Shown: one piece after another, positions 6,570-9,848 of the stretch | Position numbering within the stretch: position 1 is the first letter of the stretch | Layout: each line of letters begins with the position of its first letter | From: Comamonadaceae bacterium | GTDB lineage: Bacteria > Pseudomonadota > Gammaproteobacteria > Burkholderiales > Burkholderiaceae_C | Direction: 5' to 3' | Length of the DNA: 9,848 nt | NCBI GenBank assembly: GCA_947478935.1 | Contig: CANJXV010000077.1 | Span: forward strand, 1-9,848 | Notes under the pieces: generated by a model | Databases searched by the model: none | What the model was told of the DNA's origin: nothing | Seen by the model: the letters and a program-made list of their open reading frames with translations, nothing else | Translations under genes and position numbers: made by a program

Positions 6570-9326
6570 TTATTGCGCAGCCGCTTTATCCGCCCCTGCG
6601 AAATCTCCCGCATGTACATGCACCAAGCGGCTCCAGTCCATGTATTTGCGGATGGCTGCATTCACTTCTTCCAGGCTGGTAGCCTCGATTTTTGCCAAAC
6701 GCTGCGCGGTGTAGTCCATGGTGCGCCCGGTGCTCAGTTGCCCTAGCAAGGTGCCGCTTAAGGCGCCATCCTGCGCCAGGGAAATTTTGCTTGATTCCAG
6801 CAAAGCTTTTTTGGCGTCGTCCAGCTCCTGTGCGGTGACGCCATCACGCACCAAGCGATCAGTTTCTTCGCGTATGGCAGTTTGCAAACGCGCGAGGTTT
6901 TGTGGCGCATGAATAGCCACCAAAATCAAATCGGCAACTGGCTCGAAGCTGCTAGCCGACAACTGGCTACCGGCCGAATAGCTAATGCCTTCTTTCTGTC
7001 GCAGGCGTTCCTCTAGGCGGTTGTTGGAGCCGCCGCCCAGCACGCGGTTGCCGATCGCCAAAGCGATGTAGTCCGGCGCGTCGTCGCGCAGGCTAAGCGG
7101 CAGGGCGGCCAGGTACATGGCATTGGGCTTGTCCGGCGTAGCCAGCATGAGGCGCGCTGGGCTGGCGCTGTAGGCGTTTTTATCTAGGCGCGTATAGGGT
7201 TTGGTGCTGCGCCAGTCACCCCACAAGGCTTGGCTTTGGGCTTGTACGGCAGCGGTATCGAAGTCGCCCACCATCGTTAGCTTGGCGTGGCTGGCGCCGT
7301 AAAAATCTTGGTAAAAGCGTTGTACATCCTGCACGCTGGCGGCGCGTAAATTGGCCAGGATTTCATCAAAACTCAAGACCTTGCGCACATCGCCTGTGGG
7401 GTAGTTGTCCAGCGCTTTGCGCAGTGCTTGCGAGGCCATGGCTTGTGGGTCGCTACGCTGCGACTCTATTTGCGTGATGCGCTCTTTGCGCAGTAGCTCA
7501 AACTCGGCCGGCAGCAACATAGGCGCACGCACAATGTCGCGCACGATGTCCAGCACTTGCGGCAGGTGCTGGCGTACGGTTTCAAAGCTGACGTTCAAAC
7601 TGGAGCCGCCGCCATCGACACTGATTTTGGCCTTGAGTTCGTCTAATCGGCTGCTCAATGCCGCGCGGCTCAGCGTACCGGCCCCGCGCATCAGCATGCG
7701 CGCCGTCAGCCCCGATACCGTGGCTTTGCCTTGCAGCGACTGCGCATCGCCAAAGTCGAGCTGCAATTGGCCGCTTACCGTTTGGCCGCGTGTGGTCTTG
7801 GACAGCAACGCCATTTGTAGGCCGCCGGGCAATGTGCGGCGCAGCGTGCGTTTGCCAATATTGGCGGGGCTGGCGTCAAAGTTTTCTCCGGCATCTACCG
7901 CTTTGCGGCCCTGGTAGTTAGCCAGCAGCCCCGCCACGTCTAATGGCTCGGGGATCACGCTGCGCTCGGGGGCGGCGGTGGGTATGAATTGGCCGAAGGT
8001 GCGGTTACTTTCTTTGAAATAGTTCTCTGCGGCCGCTTGGACTTGTTGCACGGTAAGCGACTCGATGCGGTCACGCTCCCAAAAGAACAAGCGCCAGTCG
8101 CCATGGGCAACGCTTTCGGACAACTGCATGGCCAGGCGCTGCGGGTCGTTCATGGTGTCGTCAAAGCCCAGCATCAAACTTGTTTTGGCACGTTGCAACT
8201 CTTGCTCGGTAACCGGCTGGGCCTTGATGTTTTCCAGTCCAGTTTGCAGGGCGGTGCGCAAGTCGGCAATAGATTGCTCTTTGCTCAGCTCGGCCATAAA
8301 CACGATATAGCCCGGCTCCGTCAGCGAAAAATTCCAAGGTGCTATCGACACTGCTTTGTTCTTCTCCACCAATTCTTTATGCAAGCGTCCGTTGGGTGTG
8401 TCGGCCAATATCTCGGACAGCGCTTCCATAGCCACCGCGTCTGGGTGGCTGGCTGCTGCAGTGTGGTACAGCATCGCAGCCAGTTGCGTATCGCCCACGC
8501 GCTTGACGCTGACTTCACGCGCGCCCTGCTGCACCGGGTCGCGGGTATAAGTCATCGTTAGGCTACGCGTTGGTTTGGGGATAGTGCCGAAGTAGCGCTC
8601 CACCAACGCCAGAGTTTTAGCCACGTCCACCTTGCCGGTGATGATTAAGACCGCGTTGTCCGGCTGGTAATACTGGCGGTAAAAGGCCTGCAGGTTTTCA
8701 ATACGCACATTCTCCACATCGCTGCGTGCACCAATGGTGGATTTGCCGTAGTTGTGCCAGTCGTAAGCCGTGGCCGCCATGTATTTCCAGAGCGTGCGCC
8801 GGGGGTTGTTTTCACCCATTTCCATTTCATTGCGTACCACCGAAAACTCGGTCTCTAGGTCATTGCGTGCTATGAAGCTGTTAACCATTCGGTCCGCCTC
8901 CATCTCCAGCGCCCATTGCAAGTTATCGTCGTTGGCGGCAAAGGTTTCAAAGTAATTGGTGCGGTCGTAAGACGTTGTTCCGTTAAATCGCATGCCGAGC
9001 TTGCCCAGCTCTTGCATGATGTTGCCGCGCGAGGGTGTGCCCTTAAAAACCAAGTGCTCTAGTAAATGCGCCATGCCAGTTTCGCCATAGTTTTCATGGC
9101 GGCTGCCCACGAGATAGGTGATGTTTATGGTGGTCGTCGGTTTGCTGTCATCGGGCGCTAGCAGCACGCGCAAGCCATTGGGTAAGCGGTATTCGCTCAC
9201 ACCTTCGACCTGGGTGTATAGCTTGGATGCGGCTGTGCTTGCGGGCCCGCTTTGCGACTGGGCAGGGGCATGTAGGAGCAGGCCTACACAAAGCAGTAAA
9301 CATGGTAGTCGGTACAACAATCGCAT
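6570..9326 (-). CDS. Exported M16-family zinc metallopeptidase (pitrilysin-like, four-domain)
   Basis: A 918-residue protein with a signal peptide: MRLL then a hydrophobic stretch (about 7-19) ending in APAQS, so it is probably periplasmic. The inverted zinc motif HLLEH spans His87-His91 with catalytic Glu90; the distal zinc ligand is probably Glu167 in VVRNEMEMGENNP. A first M16 C-domain follows (about 210-385). The second half (from about 490, KRTLRRTLPGGL) repeats the fold without the zinc motif, as is normal for these clam-shell proteases. The late RLEERLRQKEGISYS segment carries the Arg and Tyr that usually contact substrate in the inactive half. These enzymes degrade short peptides held in a closed chamber. 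I prefer the ATG at 9326 over the in-frame GTG at 9338 because GGAA sits 6 bases before it and it gives a clean signal peptide. Many proteobacteria encode the halves as two tandem genes; here they are fused in one. Confidence 0.92.
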   Translation of the reverse strand: MRLLYRLPCLLLCVGLLLHAPAQSQSGPASTAASKLYTQVEGVSEYRLPNGLRVLLAPDDSKPTTTINITYLVGSRHENYGETGMAHLLEHLVFKGTPSRGNIMQELGKLGMRFNGTTSYDRTNYFETFAANDDNLQWALEMEADRMVNSFIARNDLETEFSVVRNEMEMGENNPRRTLWKYMAATAYDWHNYGKSTIGARSDVENVRIENLQAFYRQYYQPDNAVLIITGKVDVAKTLALVERYFGTIPKPTRSLTMTYTRDPVQQGAREVSVKRVGDTQLAAMLYHTAAASHPDAVAMEALSEILADTPNGRLHKELVEKNKAVSIAPWNFSLTEPGYIVFMAELSKEQSIADLRTALQTGLENIKAQPVTEQELQRAKTSLMLGFDDTMNDPQRLAMQLSESVAHGDWRLFFWERDRIESLTVQQVQAAAENYFKESNRTFGQFIPTAAPERSVIPEPLDVAGLLANYQGRKAVDAGENFDASPANIGKRTLRRTLPGGLQMALLSKTTRGQTVSGQLQLDFGDAQSLQGKATVSGLTARMLMRGAGTLSRAALSSRLDELKAKISVDGGGSSLNVSFETVRQHLPQVLDIVRDIVRAPMLLPAEFELLRKERITQIESQRSDPQAMASQALRKALDNYPTGDVRKVLSFDEILANLRAASVQDVQRFYQDFYGASHAKLTMVGDFDTAAVQAQSQALWGDWRSTKPYTRLDKNAYSASPARLMLATPDKPNAMYLAALPLSLRDDAPDYIALAIGNRVLGGGSNNRLEERLRQKEGISYSAGSQLSASSFEPVADLILVAIHAPQNLARLQTAIREETDRLVRDGVTAQELDDAKKALLESSKISLAQDGALSGTLLGQLSTGRTMDYTAQRLAKIEATSLEEVNAAIRKYMDWSRLVHVHAGDFAGADKAAAQ

Positions 9327-9416
9327 AAGACATTCCACAGTAAGGCCTGGGCTTAGGGGATTTCAGGAGCCAAGTCGTTCCATTCTAGGCAGCGATCCGG
9401 CGGTCTTACTTTGGTC

Positions 9417-9484
9417 GGGGGTAATGGCTGATAGTGGCCTGCGCAATCGGCCGAGGCTACCAGGCCGCGGTGACGCCATGCCCC
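9417..9484 (+). promoter_or_regulatory. Nested inverted repeats upstream of the ureohydrolase, candidate structured leader
   Basis: The outer stem pairs GGGG (9417-9420) with CCCC (9481-9484) and ATGGC (9424-9428) with GCCAT (9475-9479), separated by a small internal loop. Inside it, GTGGCCTG (9434-9441) pairs with CAGGCCGC (9461-9468) with one G-U pair. The result is a two-tier fold in the 5' leader, ending 58 bases before the ureohydrolase ATG. Conserved elements of the guanidine-I (ykkC) riboswitch are not evident. The pairing is seen by eye only; a regulatory role is inference, and GC-rich DNA gives such pairings by chance. Confidence 0.3.
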
Positions 9485-9490
9485 TATGAT

Positions 9491-9518
9491 GGCTGCTTTC
9501 TTCCCCTAACAGCAGGCC
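9491..9518 (+). promoter_or_regulatory. Hairpin next to the ureohydrolase ribosome binding site
   Basis: GGCTGCT (9491-9497) pairs with AGCAGGCC (9511-9518) with one bulged C, around a pyrimidine-rich 13-base loop. It lies just before AGGAG (9527-9531). It could work with the preceding fold in controlling translation, but this is speculative. Confidence 0.25.
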
Positions 9519-9542
9519 CCAAGCACAGGAGATCACCTTCGT

Positions 9543-9848
9543 ATGTCTGACAATGCCTACCAACGCGGCCGCCTGGATTTGCCTTTTGTGGGGCATTGCA
9601 CCTTCGCCAAGTCCCCCGCCTGCGTGGACTGGAACGCGATAGATGCCGACGTCGCCGTTATCGGCGTGCCCAATGACATGGGCACGCAGTGGCGACCCGG
9701 TGCGCGCTTTGGCCCGCGGGCCATCCGCGAGGCCTCCACCTTGTTTTCCTTTGGCCATGCTGGCGCTTACGACCATGAGGACGATGTGATGTACCTCACG
9801 CGCGACCAGGCGCGCATCGTGGATGTGGGCGACGCCGACATCGTGCAC
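9543..9848 (+). CDS. Arginase/agmatinase-family ureohydrolase, N-terminal part (3' truncated)
   Basis: The first 102 codons are visible and the frame is open to the window end. The pattern is that of ureohydrolases: VAVIGVPNDMGTQWRPGARFGPRAIREAS has the family's GVP-D segment (41-45) followed by RPGARFGP (51-58) and IREAS (61-65). The Mn/Ni-binding His and Asp residues lie beyond the window. Family members hydrolyse guanidino compounds to urea plus an amine: agmatine to putrescine, guanidinobutyrate, arginine, or free guanidine in the GdmH group. The long N-terminal extension (YQRGRLDLPFVGHCTFAKSPACVDW) fits the bacterial agmatinase-like branch better than classical arginase, but the substrate cannot be fixed. 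AGGAG lies 11 bases before the ATG. It is divergent from the M16 gene; the 216-base gap holds the inverted repeats listed separately and no clear promoter. Confidence 0.88.
   Translation, partial: MSDNAYQRGRLDLPFVGHCTFAKSPACVDWNAIDADVAVIGVPNDMGTQWRPGARFGPRAIREASTLFSFGHAGAYDHEDDVMYLTRDQARIVDVGDADIVH

Noticed and set aside
7989..8561. 190-codon plus-strand ORF inside the M16 gene
   Set aside because: It lies antisense to a clearly coding protease with intact motifs and resembles no known family; long shadow frames are common in GC-rich genes.
9339..9542. Guanidine-I (ykkC) riboswitch before the ureohydrolase
   Set aside because: I looked for the conserved CTAGGG...CCG and ACACACGG-like blocks and did not find a convincing match.
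9363..9848. 161-codon minus-strand ORF at the right edge
   Set aside because: It is antisense to the ureohydrolase start, whose plus-strand frame has recognisable family motifs and a ribosome site.
1..9848. tRNA, rRNA, CRISPR array, transposase or phage genes
   Set aside because: Reading both strands showed no direct repeat-spacer pattern, no tRNA-like fold with a CCA/TTC arm, and no mobile-element protein motifs.

Overview
The window reads as ordinary chromosomal DNA from a moderately GC-rich betaproteobacterium. It probably belongs to Burkholderiales of the Comamonadaceae kind, and this placement is inferred from protein resemblance recalled by eye. The most informative gene is a convincing bciA (divinyl (proto)chlorophyllide 8-vinyl reductase, 2704-3705). 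Its only well-known role is (bacterio)chlorophyll synthesis, so the host is probably an anoxygenic phototroph (Rhodoferax- or Limnohabitans-like), although no other photosynthesis gene is visible here.

Layout, left to right. (1) 1-684, plus strand: the 3' part of a MocR/PdxR-type regulator, i.e. its PLP-binding aminotransferase-like domain. (2) 705-5185, minus strand: four genes read right to left, namely a ChaA-type calcium/proton antiporter, a small cupin, bciA and a long M24B Xaa-Pro aminopeptidase. The gap between bciA and the aminopeptidase holds an imperfect palindromic repeat of a widespread intergenic family. (3) 5302-6547, plus strand: an unannotated 55-codon small ORF with a strong ribosome binding site and a hairpin behind it, then a DMT/EamA transporter. 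(4) 6570-9326, minus strand: a large exported M16 zinc protease, convergent with the transporter. (5) 9327-9542: a divergent intergenic region with nested inverted repeats. (6) 9543-9848, plus strand: the start of an arginase/agmatinase-family ureohydrolase that runs off the window.

The genes are functionally mixed: pigment synthesis, ion transport, peptide turnover, regulation and guanidino-compound hydrolysis. They do not form one obvious pathway. There is no sign of a transposase, integrase, phage gene, tRNA, rRNA, CRISPR array or defence cassette. I do not see a clear new multi-gene system. The items most worth checking are the 55-aa basic, membrane-anchored small protein, the foldable leader before the ureohydrolase, and the setting of bciA (TTG start, upstream cupin, possible leader ORF).
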